A DNA stretch of 64,000 nt from Tritrichomonas musculus (lineage: Eukaryota; Parabasalia; Tritrichomonadida; Tritrichomonadidae). The DNA lies in contig JAPFFF010000006.1 in NCBI GenBank assembly GCA_039105265.1, forward strand, positions 1 through 64,000, in the 5' to 3' direction. The position numbers and the translations under genes are program-made. Below the pieces are notes generated by a model, which was not told where the DNA came from, ran no database searches, and worked only from the letters and a program-made list of their open reading frames with translations. Shown one piece after another: positions 63,915 to 64,000 of this stretch (within the stretch, counting starts at the first letter, position 1; the number at the start of each line of letters is the position of its first letter).

Positions 63915-64000
63915 ATGAAAAATACTATTGATCTTTCAAGATTTAAAGTTATTGAAAAGGTTGGAAGTGGAGCATTTGGTGATGTTTACAAGATTGAGGA
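63915..64000 (+). CDS. Protein kinase, N-terminus only (runs off window)
   Basis: The first 28 codons: MKNTIDLSRFKVIEKVGSGA then FGDVYKIE. G-x-G-x-F-G-x-V is the glycine-rich ATP loop of eukaryotic protein kinases. It is too short to name a subfamily; the TKL and related kinases expanded in trichomonads start similarly. The ATG follows TTTATCAA, an initiator-like sequence. The catalytic residues lie beyond the window. Confidence 0.88.
   Translation, partial: MKNTIDLSRFKVIEKVGSGAFGDVYKIE

Overview
The window looks like nuclear DNA of a trichomonad (Parabasalia), most likely Tritrichomonas foetus or a close relative. This is inferred from several signs together: very AT-rich, repeat-packed intergenic DNA; long genes without visible introns; very short spaces between gene starts and initiator-like TCA motifs; stop codons often followed by A (TAAA); a BspA-type leucine-rich-repeat relic; a pseudokinase-Sel1 module; and Polinton, MULE, pogo and Helitron remains. 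No organelle or bacterial features (Shine-Dalgarno sites, operons, rRNA, tRNA, CRISPR) were seen.

Layout. 1-1905 is a 37-bp satellite. 1906-5680 is AT-rich non-coding DNA with a degenerate 26-29-bp repeat and a 97-bp mariner-like miniature element. 5678-8340 is a decayed, 5'-truncated Helitron (HUH nuclease plus PIF1-type helicase). 9091-18712 is a compact housekeeping island on both strands: ankyrin protein, RTR1/RPAP2-like CTD phosphatase, coiled-coil protein, acidic protein, bromodomain protein, ribosomal protein eL8, a small coiled-coil protein, M3 oligopeptidase and a KANSL2/INO80D-type zinc protein. 18802-19960 holds two decayed genes. 20285-21013 is an LRR protein. 21014-22946 is repeats with an inserted 840-bp element.

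22947-41468 is one uninterrupted minus-strand gene of 6173 codons, the most striking object here. It has an N-terminal pseudokinase and a Sel1 repeat, then six midasin-like AAA modules (only some with intact Walker motifs), a linker of over 2000 residues, an acidic stretch, and three von Willebrand A domains, with an amidotransferase-like fold between the second and third. This matches the layout of Rea1/midasin, but with a kinase head and extra C-terminal domains.

41469-59543 is a transposon graveyard. It holds a candidate 8.6-kb MULE-like element (41816-50437) with matching ends and a 7-bp flanking repeat. Inside that are a 23-bp satellite, two 407/408-bp miniature elements with perfect 9-bp target duplications, an 885-bp element with an 8-bp duplication and a MULE transposase. 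Further right, a pogo-like transposase gene (59543 to 53308) is split by a 4669-bp reduced Polinton with 270-bp identical terminal repeats and a 5-bp target duplication. 60178-61926 is an unknown helical-repeat protein, 62119-63628 a TTAA-flanked element, and 63915-64000 the first codons of a protein kinase running off the window.

How the genes work together: these are eukaryotic single genes and no operon logic applies. Three of the island genes (CTD phosphatase-like, bromodomain, KANSL2-type) belong to transcription or chromatin families, but their proximity may be chance.
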